Source: Synechococcus sp. CB0101 (GTDB lineage: Bacteria; Cyanobacteriota; Cyanobacteriia; PCC-6307; Cyanobiaceae). Taken from it: DNA of 64,000 nucleotides. A program made the translations under genes and the position numbers. Shown piece by piece: positions 54,387 to 62,458 of the stretch. How positions within the stretch are numbered: the first letter of the stretch is position 1; every line of letters begins with the position of its first letter. The notes beneath the pieces are model-generated. The model ran no database searches, had not been told where the DNA came from, and saw only the letters and a program-made list of their open reading frames with translations. Location: NCBI RefSeq assembly GCF_000179235.2, contig NZ_CP039373.1:372032-436031 (forward strand), written 5' to 3'.

Positions 54387-54926
54387 TCAGCCGCCGCTGG
54401 CTTCCAGTCGTTGAAAGCTTTGGCGGAGATGGAAGTCGGCTTGTTCGCCTCGGTGCTGCCAGGCCCAGTAGCTGCAGCCGAGATCGCTGTGATCCAGCAC
54501 GGCCGTGAGCGAGAGCTCCAGCGGCTGATCCGCTGCGATCAACTCACGCAGATCCAGCTGACAGGCCAGCTCCAGGCGCTGGCTGGAGCGCCGCAGGCTG
54601 TAGGGAAGCTCCCGGATCTCCGGCCACTCCTTCAGGTTTTCTCGGTACCCCGTTAAGGCATACAGATTCCAGTTTCCATTCGGCGCCAGGTTCAATTCCT
54701 GGTAGGCAGGGTCACCGGGCCGGCCGATGAACGCTTCAAAACAGGTGCTCTGCCAGAGGTTGTGCCGCCTTGCCGGCGCAGCCGTGGCCGGTGGTAGCCG
54801 CAGCCAATCGTCTGGGCACGCGAGCGTGAACCGCAGACTCAGCATCCCGGCTTGCCAGATGGCCTCACCGTTCAGCTGGATCGATTGCAGTTCGGGGCTT
54901 GGTTCAAACGGCTGCAGGGGCTGCAT
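54387..54926 (-). CDS. DOMON-like domain protein
   Basis: A 179-residue beta-rich protein resembling the cyanobacterial/proteobacterial DOMON-like family: the conserved LWQSTCFEAFIGRPGDPAYQ, ELNLAPNGNWNLYALTGYRE and C-terminal DHSDLGCSYWAWQHRGEQAD blocks. No signal peptide. The ATG at 54926 lies 23 bases inside the preceding kinase-like gene. DOMON folds bind haem or sugars, but the ligand here is unknown. Confidence 0.82.
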   Translation of the reverse strand: MQPLQPFEPSPELQSIQLNGEAIWQAGMLSLRFTLACPDDWLRLPPATAAPARRHNLWQSTCFEAFIGRPGDPAYQELNLAPNGNWNLYALTGYRENLKEWPEIRELPYSLRRSSQRLELACQLDLRELIAADQPLELSLTAVLDHSDLGCSYWAWQHRGEQADFHLRQSFQRLEASGG

Positions 54927-56046
54927 GACGCTCCACCAGTTCTCTGAGCTGCGGTAACTGGGCTTCAATGCTGGCGCTGAGCTGGAATTGCACCAGGGCC
55001 CTCTGCAGATTGTGATCCGGGTGAGCTGCCTTGAAGTAGGTATCGCCCTGCAGGTGATCGCAAAAAAAGCGCAGGCCCAGTTCAAAACTGATCAACCGCG
55101 CGGCATCGGGGATGTAGCGCCGCTCCACCTCGCTGAGGAAGCTGCCTGCCACCGCTAGGTAGCCCTCGAGCAGGGCATCGGCCAGATCCAAATCAAACTG
55201 GACGGCGTCCACCTGATCGGTTTCCTCCCCGAGGCGATTGCAGCACGAGCGCAGGCAGTCGCCGATGTCGTAGTGCACCAGGCCCGGTTTCACCGTATCG
55301 AGGTCGATTAGGGCCACCGCCTTGCCGGTGACGCGATCGAGCAACACGTTGTTGATCTTGGGGTCGCCATGGATCGGGCGCAGCGGCAGATCGCCCCGCT
55401 GTTTGGCGCGCTCCAGCACATCGCAGCTGGCCTCGCGTTCACGAATGAAGGCCATGCAGCGATCGCTGCCTGCACTCGGCTGCCGATCGCTTTGCACCAG
55501 GGCGCGGTGGTAGGCCTCGAGATAGGACGGCGTGATGTGAAAGCCTTCCAACGTGTCCGCCAAGGCGGTGGGGGGAAGGTCGCTGATCAGCAGATGAAAC
55601 AGCCCAAGGCCAATCCCCAATTCCCGTGCCTGCTCGGCTCCTTCCACCACATCCACGCAGGTGCAATCGGGCACATAACTGATGGAACGCCACACATGCC
55701 CGGCAGCGCAGCCATGCCAGGTCTGGTTGGTTGTCTTCGTGCGCAGCAACGTGGGCAGCTGCCAGCGGCGTTGTTCCAGCAGCGGATGCGCCGACCCACG
55801 GCTGAGCTTCTGCTCGATGTGTGTTCCAAGTACCTGCAGGTTCTGCAGCACTAGCTCGGGCTGATGGAACACGTGGGTGTTCAGCCGCTGCAGCACGCTC
55901 GGTCCGCTGTCGGCCTGCACCAGGTAGGTGTCATTCACATTGCCGTTGCCCAGCGGCTCCACTGCCTGCACGCAGCCCTTGCCTTGGAAGGCTTCGGCAA
56001 TGGAGATCAGGGTTTGCTGGCTCGCTACAGGCAAGGAACGATGCAA
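54904..56046 (-). CDS. APH-fold small-molecule kinase
   Basis: A 380-residue phosphotransferase of the aminoglycoside-phosphotransferase/choline-kinase fold. The nucleotide-binding start is PLGNGNVNDTYLV, the catalytic loop PIHGDPKINNVLLD (Asp and Asn present) and the metal motif ALIDLDTVKPG. The HGDPKINN and DLDTVKPG forms resemble N-acetylhexosamine 1-kinase relatives. Substrate unproven; a sugar or amino alcohol is likely. Overlaps the DOMON-like gene at its 3' end. Confidence 0.87.
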   Translation of the reverse strand: MHRSLPVASQQTLISIAEAFQGKGCVQAVEPLGNGNVNDTYLVQADSGPSVLQRLNTHVFHQPELVLQNLQVLGTHIEQKLSRGSAHPLLEQRRWQLPTLLRTKTTNQTWHGCAAGHVWRSISYVPDCTCVDVVEGAEQARELGIGLGLFHLLISDLPPTALADTLEGFHITPSYLEAYHRALVQSDRQPSAGSDRCMAFIREREASCDVLERAKQRGDLPLRPIHGDPKINNVLLDRVTGKAVALIDLDTVKPGLVHYDIGDCLRSCCNRLGEETDQVDAVQFDLDLADALLEGYLAVAGSFLSEVERRYIPDAARLISFELGLRFFCDHLQGDTYFKAAHPDHNLQRALVQFQLSASIEAQLPQLRELVERHAAPAAV

Positions 56047-56127
56047 GGTCTTGGGTCAACCTGGCAGCGCACCATCACCAGAACTGAGCTGCAGGGTCAG
56101 TCATCCGACCGGAGGCCAATGGCGCGA

Positions 56128-56385
56128 TCAGCGGCTGACGGCACTGCGTTCGAGATTTTCTCCTTGCTCCCGTTCGATCTCCCGGCGCAATTGGTGACGG
56201 ATGTGATCCGGTGATTTGTATTGGCGTGGCAAGCAGTTATGCAGGGTCTCCAGACGGCTCCAACACAGGGTTTTTTCAATATTGGCCGTGGGTCGACCCT
56301 CCAGCAGCAGTTGTTTGAGGGCTTTGCGGTACAGGAAGTATTTGGCCTCCAGTTCAGCGATGGTGAGTCCTTGGCTGTCGCTCAT
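56128..56385 (-). CDS. Conserved hypothetical protein, 85 aa
   Basis: An 85-residue basic/acidic helical protein starting MSDSQGLTIAELEAKYFLYR, with CWSRLETLHNCLPRQYKSPD and an Arg/Glu-rich end. Probably a cyanobacteria-specific regulator-sized protein; no DNA-binding motif is evident. The longer upstream frame is antisense noise over the TpsB gene. Ends 82 bases before the kinase start. Confidence 0.7.
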   Translation of the reverse strand: MSDSQGLTIAELEAKYFLYRKALKQLLLEGRPTANIEKTLCWSRLETLHNCLPRQYKSPDHIRHQLRREIEREQGENLERSAVSR

Positions 56386-56495
56386 CGCAGGCCTGCCCGG
56401 AGGTTGCAGTGATCTCACCGTACGCGAGCTGAGGCACCATCCAGGCCAAATGCGTGTGGGCTGTAGCACTGAGCACCGCGGGTGCATCCCCCCGG

Positions 56496-58223
56496 TTAGA
56501 GCCAGAGCTGCAGCCCTGCCCAGAGCTGAGGGGTGGGATCGCCGGCTTCCAGATCGATGAAGCTGTTGTCGGCTGGATTGCCCCCGATCGGGAATGCAGC
56601 CCGCAGCGACACCAACCAGCTGCCAGTGCGCCCGAGATCGAAGCCGAGCCCAGCTCCAGCCAGGCCGTAGCTGTTCGGTTGCAGGGATCCGGGGAAGGGC
56701 TGGCGCCAGCGTTCCCCCCAGGCCAGATCGGCGAAGCCAATCAGCTTCAACCAGGGGCGTAGCCGCCAGTTCAGATCCACTTGGCTCACCAGGCAGCTGC
56801 TGGAGGAGTTTTCCCCTGGCGGATAGGCCCGCACGCCGTTCGGCCAGCCCAAGCCGCACTGCTCGTAACCCGAGAGGTTGGTGAGGGCCCACTGGCCCAG
56901 CAGCAACCAGCGGGCGCTCCAGGCGCGGTTGAAGCTTTGTTCGCGCACCAGATTGAGATTGAGCGCCCCGTAAGTGCCCTGCAATTGGGTGGTGAATGCA
57001 TCAAATCTTTTGAATGCGGGATTGCCATCGAGATTGAGGCTGCCGACCGATCCCCCCAGGACCCAGCTGGTGAAGCCCTGCCCGAGCCAACGATCGCTGC
57101 TGCTCCCGATCACAGCAGCGCGGAACACGCCGCCGCGTTTGTCATCCACGTTCAGCTCCTGCCTGGCATCGCGGAACCGCAGGCCTTCACCGCTGAAGCG
57201 CACCCACAGGCTGCGTTCGTCTCTGCGCCAGAGCGGTTGCAGCAGGCTGAGGGAGATCCCGGCGGTATCGCCGGTGTAGAGCTTGCTGCCGGTGTTAACC
57301 AGGCGATAGCGCCCGGCGTTGGCGCTGCCGCTCAGGATCAAGCCGTTGTCACCCAGTGGCCAGTCGAATCCAAGCTGCAACGGCGCTGTGCCTGTGCCCT
57401 GGCCGCTGCCCCACCAGGAGGGATTCACCCAGAACCGTTCACCGCGGCCCCAGTGATTGGCAGCATTCACCGTGGCGAGGGTTCGCAGGGTGCCGACGTA
57501 GCGGTTGAGGTAGTTATCCACCTCCAGCAGCGCACCGGTGCGGTTGCGATCACTGACCAGCAACACCAGGATTCGGCCCGCTGCTCCGGTCCCGGATTCC
57601 AGGCGCGCCCGAACATCCACACCCCAGAGATCATTGAGTTTCAGCAGGGCGGATTCGATCTTCCCGGGCCGGAGCTCTGATCCAAGTGGCACAGCACGGG
57701 TCACCGTGTTGATCGCCTGTTGATCGCTCAGGTGGTGTGATGGATTTGGGGCGACCTGCACGGCATCGAGCACCAGCGGCGACACCTGCACCAGCAACGA
57801 CCCCTGGTCGGTGTTGACCTGGGCAACCGTCACGCTCACCGCGCGATCGAGGTCCCAGTACCAGGTTTCGATCTCCAGCCGGATCTCGCGCAGCTGTTCA
57901 TCGCTGATCGTTTGCCCCACCCAGCGCTGCAGTTGTTGTTGGAGGTCCTCCGCTTTGGGAAGGGTTGTGCTCAGCGTCAGCTTGTGGAGCTGCAGCGAGC
58001 CGCTCCAGGCCGTCTCTCGACGGGGTGCAGCCTCAATCAGGGGTTGATCACTGCGTTGCTCGTCGTCGAATTCCAGCAAGCGCAGCCTGAGTTGATCCTC
58101 CTGCAGCCGCTGTTGCAGAGCCTGGCTGGGGGTGATCTGGGCCCGTACGGGGTTGTGGTTCAAGGCGATGGCCAGCAGCGCTGGGCCCTTCAGCAGCCAT
58201 CCCCAGCGCTGAGCGGATCTCAC
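56496..58223 (-). CDS. TpsB/ShlB-type outer-membrane translocator
   Basis: A 575-residue outer-membrane transporter of two-partner secretion, exporting large beta-helical TpsA proteins or acting as an Omp85-like pore. The GTG at 58223 is preferred: it overlaps the upstream stop (GTGA) and gives a clean signal peptide (RSAQRWGWLLKGPALLAIAL, cut after PVRA). A POTRA region follows at about 75-170 (KLTLSTTLPKAEDLQQQL), then a 16-strand-type barrel rich in alternating residues. No TpsA is in the window. The C-terminus ends in aromatic/hydrophobic WAGLQLWL. Confidence 0.85.
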   Translation of the reverse strand: MRSAQRWGWLLKGPALLAIALNHNPVRAQITPSQALQQRLQEDQLRLRLLEFDDEQRSDQPLIEAAPRRETAWSGSLQLHKLTLSTTLPKAEDLQQQLQRWVGQTISDEQLREIRLEIETWYWDLDRAVSVTVAQVNTDQGSLLVQVSPLVLDAVQVAPNPSHHLSDQQAINTVTRAVPLGSELRPGKIESALLKLNDLWGVDVRARLESGTGAAGRILVLLVSDRNRTGALLEVDNYLNRYVGTLRTLATVNAANHWGRGERFWVNPSWWGSGQGTGTAPLQLGFDWPLGDNGLILSGSANAGRYRLVNTGSKLYTGDTAGISLSLLQPLWRRDERSLWVRFSGEGLRFRDARQELNVDDKRGGVFRAAVIGSSSDRWLGQGFTSWVLGGSVGSLNLDGNPAFKRFDAFTTQLQGTYGALNLNLVREQSFNRAWSARWLLLGQWALTNLSGYEQCGLGWPNGVRAYPPGENSSSSCLVSQVDLNWRLRPWLKLIGFADLAWGERWRQPFPGSLQPNSYGLAGAGLGFDLGRTGSWLVSLRAAFPIGGNPADNSFIDLEAGDPTPQLWAGLQLWL

Positions 58224-58468
58224 ACTCCGTTGATCCACTGCCGCCCGAGCGGCACCAGCGAACGACTGACTTCGTGCCATGGAAACGGCTCGGCGGGGTC
58301 CTGATCGCAGCAACGCAGGTCATAGCCGAGCCCCTCATGCACATCCTGAAGGGCTTGCTCAAACGGCATCTCACGCAGGCTGGCGTAGGTGCGAGCAATC
58401 GCATTGATCTCGCCAGGGCTACTAAGGCCCTGCAGGTATCGATCGCGCAGTGCTTCGGGGCTATGCAT
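58220..58468 (-). CDS. Hypothetical protein coupled to TpsB, 82 aa
   Basis: An 82-residue soluble protein, MHSPEALRDRYLQGLSSPGE then INAIARTYASLREMPFEQAL, with a Cys pair (RCCDQDPAEPFPW). The stop TGA is shared with the TpsB GTG (GTGA), so it is translated with TpsB. No family recognised; the small size and no signal peptide argue for a cytosolic partner or regulator. Confidence 0.65.
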   Translation of the reverse strand: MHSPEALRDRYLQGLSSPGEINAIARTYASLREMPFEQALQDVHEGLGYDLRCCDQDPAEPFPWHEVSRSLVPLGRQWINGV

Positions 58469-58579
58469 GGGTTTGGACCTCAGCGGATCGCTGTTTGCAG
58501 GTTCGACCCACCCTTCAACGGCCGCAAGGGGCGTTCATCTCCATTTACACCGCCCCTTTACGCCAATTTGGCGCCGCCA

Positions 58580-58864
58580 TCAGGTTTCAATGCCCTCAGG
58601 CGGCTGCGGGTTGCGGGCGCTCCCGAAAGAGCGCGGCAACTCGAGCGAGGGCCCGGCGTAGAAGATTGTGTCGGTGGCATTGGTGAGGCGGGTCATCAAA
58701 GGCATCCAAACCAACAGACCGGCCAACCCAGCTCCAATGAGCCGAGTCGTAGCGCCTTGAAGGATGGGATCACCATGCCGTGTGGCCTCCTCAGTAGAGG
58801 TGCGGGATTGATGCGTCACTAGGTCAATGATTAGGGAGGACAGTTCACTGTGTTGCGTGTTCAC
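58580..58864 (-). CDS. Hypothetical protein, 94 aa
   Basis: A 94-residue protein with one possible membrane segment (RLIGAGLAGLLVWMPLMTRL) and a hydrophilic N-terminus (SSLIIDLVTHQSRTSTEEAT). No family is recognised. It heads a run of ten minus-strand genes and is separated from the next by 111 bases. Confidence 0.45.
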   Translation of the reverse strand: MNTQHSELSSLIIDLVTHQSRTSTEEATRHGDPILQGATTRLIGAGLAGLLVWMPLMTRLTNATDTIFYAGPSLELPRSFGSARNPQPPEGIET

Positions 58865-59010
58865 GGGTGCCGTGTCGTAGTGCCTTCATGATCACGGCGG
58901 AGCTTGAGTAATGTCTTGTGAGGATTCAGAGGGTTTTTGGTGAGTTGTCAGGGAGTGTTTTGCCACGCACGTGACCTTGCGTTGAAGATTCAGCAGTGCA
59001 TCGAGATGCA

Positions 59011-59031
59011 TCTGAGATCTGAGATCTGAGA
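59011..59031. repeat. Three tandem copies of TCTGAGA
   Basis: Exact heptamers at 59011-59017, 59018-59024 and 59025-59031, directly adjacent, inside the low-coding island. Length variation by strand slippage is possible. Confidence 0.85.
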
Positions 59032-59056
59032 GCTAGATCAAAGCGTGGGTTGATTC

Positions 59057-59188
59057 ATGGCAGCGCGATCGCTGCACAGCTCGACTGACGGATCATCATC
59101 AATGGCTTTGAATACAAGGATTCAGGCCAAGGTAAAAGAAGAGCAAGCTGTTGGCGAAGTCTCTTTCTGGACATGGTTAACGCGATAG
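59057..59188 (+). CDS. Doubtful small ORF, 43 aa, in the low-GC island
   Basis: ATG 59057 to TAG 59188, with a second ATG at 59102. The C-terminal part, MALNTRIQAKVKEEQAVGEV followed by SFWTWLTR, is protein-like, but I see no good ribosome-binding site and no family. Included as the best coding candidate in the island. Confidence 0.25.
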   Translation: MAARSLHSSTDGSSSMALNTRIQAKVKEEQAVGEVSFWTWLTR

Positions 59189-59513
59189 ATAGCGAGGCGT
59201 TTGTGTTTGTTCGAATTGAACAATAGTGAACCACTGATTCTGTTACGCATTGGCGTAGATGCGATCTGTATAGGAGCTGTTCGTGATCTTGTTGTCTGTG
59301 ATGGTTGCGACTTGATATCGCCAACGCGGTGAAATGGTCAGTCATGATGATGCTCTGGGAGTCTTGCAGGGGTTCGATTCATAGCCCAACTCCGCTGACG
59401 CCATGAGGTTTGTATTGGATGAGATCGGATCGCTGTTGTTAGGTTTCCTGTTGTACTGATAGTTAGGCTTTATCTGATTATCTCTCCAGGGGTATGTTCG
59501 GGCGAAGTCTGCT

Positions 59514-60317
59514 TTAGCTGGAGGCCGATGTGTAGTGCCGGAGAGCAAGCTTCCAGAACAGCCGTGTGCCGATCAGGCTGACTGTTGCTGCGATCAATGA
59601 TCCGAAGGCCCACGGCCATGACCCCTGACCCAGTACGGCCTTTGCAGGCACTGTGGTGAGAAAGGCGACAGGTAGCAGGAAGGTGAACACCAGTCGCAGG
59701 GCCGGTGGGTAAGCGCTGATCGGATAACGACCAGCCACAAGTGTGTAGCGCAGCACCTCGGTGGCATTCCAGACCTTGACGAACCAGATCGAGAGCCCAG
59801 CTAACAGAAACCAGAGGCTGTAAAGAATGAGTGCAGCGGCGAGCATCAGGCTTGACGCCAGGATCATGTCCTCAGGCTTGATCAGATGATCGCTCTGCGA
59901 TACCGCCCAGCCGATCAACACCAAACCTGCTGCGATGCCCGGCAATCCCCAGGGGGAAAAGCTACGGGTGGAGAGCCAGAATTGACTGTCGATCGGTTTC
60001 AGCAAGACGAAATCGAGCGTTCCGTTTTGTACATGGTTCACGATCCGGCTCAGGTTGGGTTGCAACACCGCGCTGGTGAAACCATCCAGCAGGGTGTACA
60101 TCCCCACCACCACCAAGGCGCTGTTCCACGTCCAGCCCCCTAATTGCCGAGAGGGGCCTGCCAACAAGCTCAGAACAAACAGGCTGCCGGCCAGGTTGCC
60201 GAGAACGGCCAGCAGTTCCACCACCAGGTTGAGTTGGTATTCGAGCTCAGCTTCCAGGGATGTGGCCCAGAAACGGCGCAGGCTGCGGGCGTAACGAATC
60301 CAGCGTGGGTTGATCAT
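59514..60317 (-). CDS. ABC-2-type permease (COG4587/COG3694-like), second subunit
   Basis: A 267-residue inner-membrane permease, six helices. The start MINPRWIRYARSLRRFWATS and the VVGMYTLLDGFTSAV segment fit the ABC-2-like partner of the uncharacterised three-gene exporter family. The ATG at 60317 overlaps the preceding permease stop by ATGA, which fixes this start. Works with the ATPase at 61107-62090 and the other permease. Confidence 0.9.
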   Translation of the reverse strand: MINPRWIRYARSLRRFWATSLEAELEYQLNLVVELLAVLGNLAGSLFVLSLLAGPSRQLGGWTWNSALVVVGMYTLLDGFTSAVLQPNLSRIVNHVQNGTLDFVLLKPIDSQFWLSTRSFSPWGLPGIAAGLVLIGWAVSQSDHLIKPEDMILASSLMLAAALILYSLWFLLAGLSIWFVKVWNATEVLRYTLVAGRYPISAYPPALRLVFTFLLPVAFLTTVPAKAVLGQGSWPWAFGSLIAATVSLIGTRLFWKLALRHYTSASS

Positions 60318-61105
60318 GCACCCATAGCTCCATAACGGCGAATCCCCGCCCTCCACAGCAGCATCAACAGCGGATAGAAGAGCAGACACCAGAGCCCCAG
60401 CTGTAGAAATCCCTCGCCGATTGCCACGGGTTCACCGGCTAAGAGCGCTGCCGGAAAGGCCACCATCGAGGGAAAGGGTGTGAGCCAGGCCAGTTTCTGG
60501 ATCGCGGCTGGATAGGTCTGCAGCGGTGCCACAAGGCCTGAGAGAAACAGATACGGAATGAGCAGAAGGCGATCCAGCGCTGCAGCCCGTTCACTCCAGA
60601 AACACAACATCGCGATCACGCTCTGCAGCAGAAAGCGCAAGATGAAGGCGGCCTGGATCGCTGCGATGCCAAGGATCAGCGCACCGGGATTGGGCCACCA
60701 CAGCAGCTCTGGCTGCACCAGGGCGATGCCTCCCAGCATCAGTGCCACGAATGGCAACCGGGTGAATTGTTCGGCGATATGGGCGGCCAGATAGCGCCAC
60801 AGCGGCTGCAGTGGTTGGAGCAATTGGGGGGAGAGTTTGCCCTGGAGCGTGTCTTCTTCAAAGACGTGGATCATCCACACCACACTGAATTGCCGCACCA
60901 CAAAGGCCGCCAGGAAATAGTGCGACAGGCCCGTGGCGTTTAACCCGGCGGCTGCCGCACCATCGGATCCTTGCCACACGGCCAGCATGATCAGAGGCAG
61001 CACACCGGAGAGTGCCCACAGTGCGATCTCAGCGCGATATTCGAGCATCAGGGCCACCTGACTCGAGAGCAGGGCCACGGCAATGCGATGGATGCGCCTG
61101 ACCAT
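60314..61105 (-). CDS. ABC-2-type permease, first subunit
   Basis: A 263-residue inner-membrane permease with six helices. It begins MVRRIHRIAVALLSSQVALM and contains the conserved FLAAFVVRQFSVVWMIHVFE and DTLQGKLSPQLLQPLQPLWR blocks. One base separates it from the ATPase stop. Together with the next gene it forms a heterodimeric exporter channel; substrate unknown. Confidence 0.9.
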   Translation of the reverse strand: MVRRIHRIAVALLSSQVALMLEYRAEIALWALSGVLPLIMLAVWQGSDGAAAAGLNATGLSHYFLAAFVVRQFSVVWMIHVFEEDTLQGKLSPQLLQPLQPLWRYLAAHIAEQFTRLPFVALMLGGIALVQPELLWWPNPGALILGIAAIQAAFILRFLLQSVIAMLCFWSERAAALDRLLLIPYLFLSGLVAPLQTYPAAIQKLAWLTPFPSMVAFPAALLAGEPVAIGEGFLQLGLWCLLFYPLLMLLWRAGIRRYGAMGA

Positions 61106-61106
61106 C

Positions 61107-62090
61107 TCAGCTGGGTTGAGCGTTGAACAGCGCCCCGATCAACTCCTCAATCGGTGGGTCACTCACTTCCAAATCCACCACCTCGAACTGTTGCAGGAGT
61201 TGGCTGACTTGCTGGGTGAGTTGATCGCGCGGCACCAGCAGCCGCAGGTGATGGCCTTGATGGAACTCCACCGTTCCGAAGCGATCGAGCGCACCGTGTT
61301 CCTGGGGGTGACGCAGCTCCAGTCGCACTTGCCTGCAGGGGGCCAGGCGAGTGGTGAGTGCGTCGAGGGGTCCGTCATGAAAGAGGCGCCCCTGATGAAT
61401 CAACAGCACGCGCTCGCAAAGGGCGGTGATGTCTCCCATGTAATGGCTGGTGAGCAGCACCGTGGCGCCATAGCGCTGGTTGTAATCAGCCAGAAATTCC
61501 CGCACCCGCGCTTGAGCGTTCACATCCAGCCCCAGGGTGGGTTCATCGAGAAACAGCACCGCCGGGCGATGCAAGAGAGCCGCTAGCAGCTCGGCTTTCA
61601 TGCGTTGCCCGAGCGATAACTTGCGCACAGGCCGGTGCAGTTCCTCCCCCAGCTCCAGCATCTCCGCCAGGGTATGGATGCGCCGCTTCGTCTCCATCGC
61701 GTCGATTCCATACACCGCTGCATTCACGCGCAGCGAATCGATTGGTGGCAGATCCCACATCAGCTGCTGCCGGTTGCCCATCACCAAGGTGACCTGCTGC
61801 AGAAATCGCTCACGGCGTTGCTGGGGGCGATAACCGGCCACCTCCAGATGACCTGCGCTGGGATGAATCAGGCCGCTCAGCATCTTCAAGGTGGTGGTTT
61901 TACCTGCCCCGTTGGCACCGAGGAACCCCACCATCTCGCCCGGTTCAATGGCAAAACTGAGCTCCCGTACGGCCTCCACGGGCCGCACCTGGCGCTTGAA
62001 CAGGTGCCGCAGAGTGCCGGCTAGCCCTGGCTGTTTATCAGCAACGTGAAAGGTTTTGGATAACCCTTTCGCCTGAATGATGGCGCTCAC
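61107..62090 (-). CDS. ABC exporter ATP-binding protein (COG4586-like)
   Basis: A 327-residue ATPase. Walker A GANGAGKTTTLKML, signature LSLGQRMKAELLAALL (LSxGQ), Walker B AVLFLDEPTLGLD, and H-loop TSHYMGD are present. The N-terminal KGLSKTFHVADKQPG and the C-terminal regulatory extension fit the COG4586 type that pairs with two ABC-2 permeases. The GTG at 62090 overlaps the lipoprotein stop (GTGA). Possibly exports a lipid, peptide or cell-envelope compound. Confidence 0.92.
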   Translation of the reverse strand: MSAIIQAKGLSKTFHVADKQPGLAGTLRHLFKRQVRPVEAVRELSFAIEPGEMVGFLGANGAGKTTTLKMLSGLIHPSAGHLEVAGYRPQQRRERFLQQVTLVMGNRQQLMWDLPPIDSLRVNAAVYGIDAMETKRRIHTLAEMLELGEELHRPVRKLSLGQRMKAELLAALLHRPAVLFLDEPTLGLDVNAQARVREFLADYNQRYGATVLLTSHYMGDITALCERVLLIHQGRLFHDGPLDALTTRLAPCRQVRLELRHPQEHGALDRFGTVEFHQGHHLRLLVPRDQLTQQVSQLLQQFEVVDLEVSDPPIEELIGALFNAQPS

Positions 62091-62446
62091 GGTGTCTGGC
62101 AGGCCTGGCGGAAGCGCTCCAGTTCGCTCGGTGCCGCAGCCATTGCCGTGCGTTGCCATCGCTCAGCGCTGGCCACCTGCTCGCAGGCCAGATCATTTTC
62201 CCCACGGTTGAACAAGTCTGTTGCTGACGCCAGTGCGCGTGTTACTTCGGCGTTCGCATCGGGGCTGTCTGGCGCCTTGGGCTTGGTCGCTGGTTGTTGG
62301 GCTGGTGACGAGCCTGGCTCTGGGCTGGGTTGCCGGGGGCTGCATCCCACCAGCGCCAATGTCAGTGAGCCCAACACGAGGGCGGATGTAGGGATCAGCC
62401 GATCACGCCAACGGGATCGCTTGGAACAGTCAGCCATACCAACCAT
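62087..62446 (-). CDS. Putative lipoprotein, 119 aa
   Basis: A 119-residue protein with basic start, hydrophobic stretch and lipobox ALVGC (Cys35), then a Pro/Ser-rich spacer (PRQPSPEPGSSPAQQPATKP) and a helical C-terminal part with two Cys (LACEQ, FRQAC). Likely a membrane-anchored periplasmic protein. Coupled to the ABC ATPase by GTGA and 12 bases after pyrFE. A shorter start at 62437 is possible. Confidence 0.75.
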   Translation of the reverse strand: MVGMADCSKRSRWRDRLIPTSALVLGSLTLALVGCSPRQPSPEPGSSPAQQPATKPKAPDSPDANAEVTRALASATDLFNRGENDLACEQVASAERWQRTAMAAAPSELERFRQACQTP

Positions 62447-62458
62447 TGTGGTGCGTTG

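Larger units (their letters stand above)
58865..59513. other. AT-richer low-coding island, 649 bases
   Basis: GC content falls visibly compared with the surroundings. It contains no recognisable gene on either strand beyond one doubtful 43-codon frame; longer frames have unnatural composition. It carries a 3x heptamer repeat and one GCGATCGC (HIP1) site (59065-59072). A TTCGATTC stretch near 59377 recalls a tRNA T-loop but lacks a matching stem. It could be a remnant of insertion or a regulatory spacer. Confidence 0.55.

Noticed and set aside
59365-59400. tRNA-like T-loop (GGTTCGATTC) in the low-GC island
   Set aside because: The flanking bases do not form a T-stem and no acceptor or anticodon arm can be folded around it.
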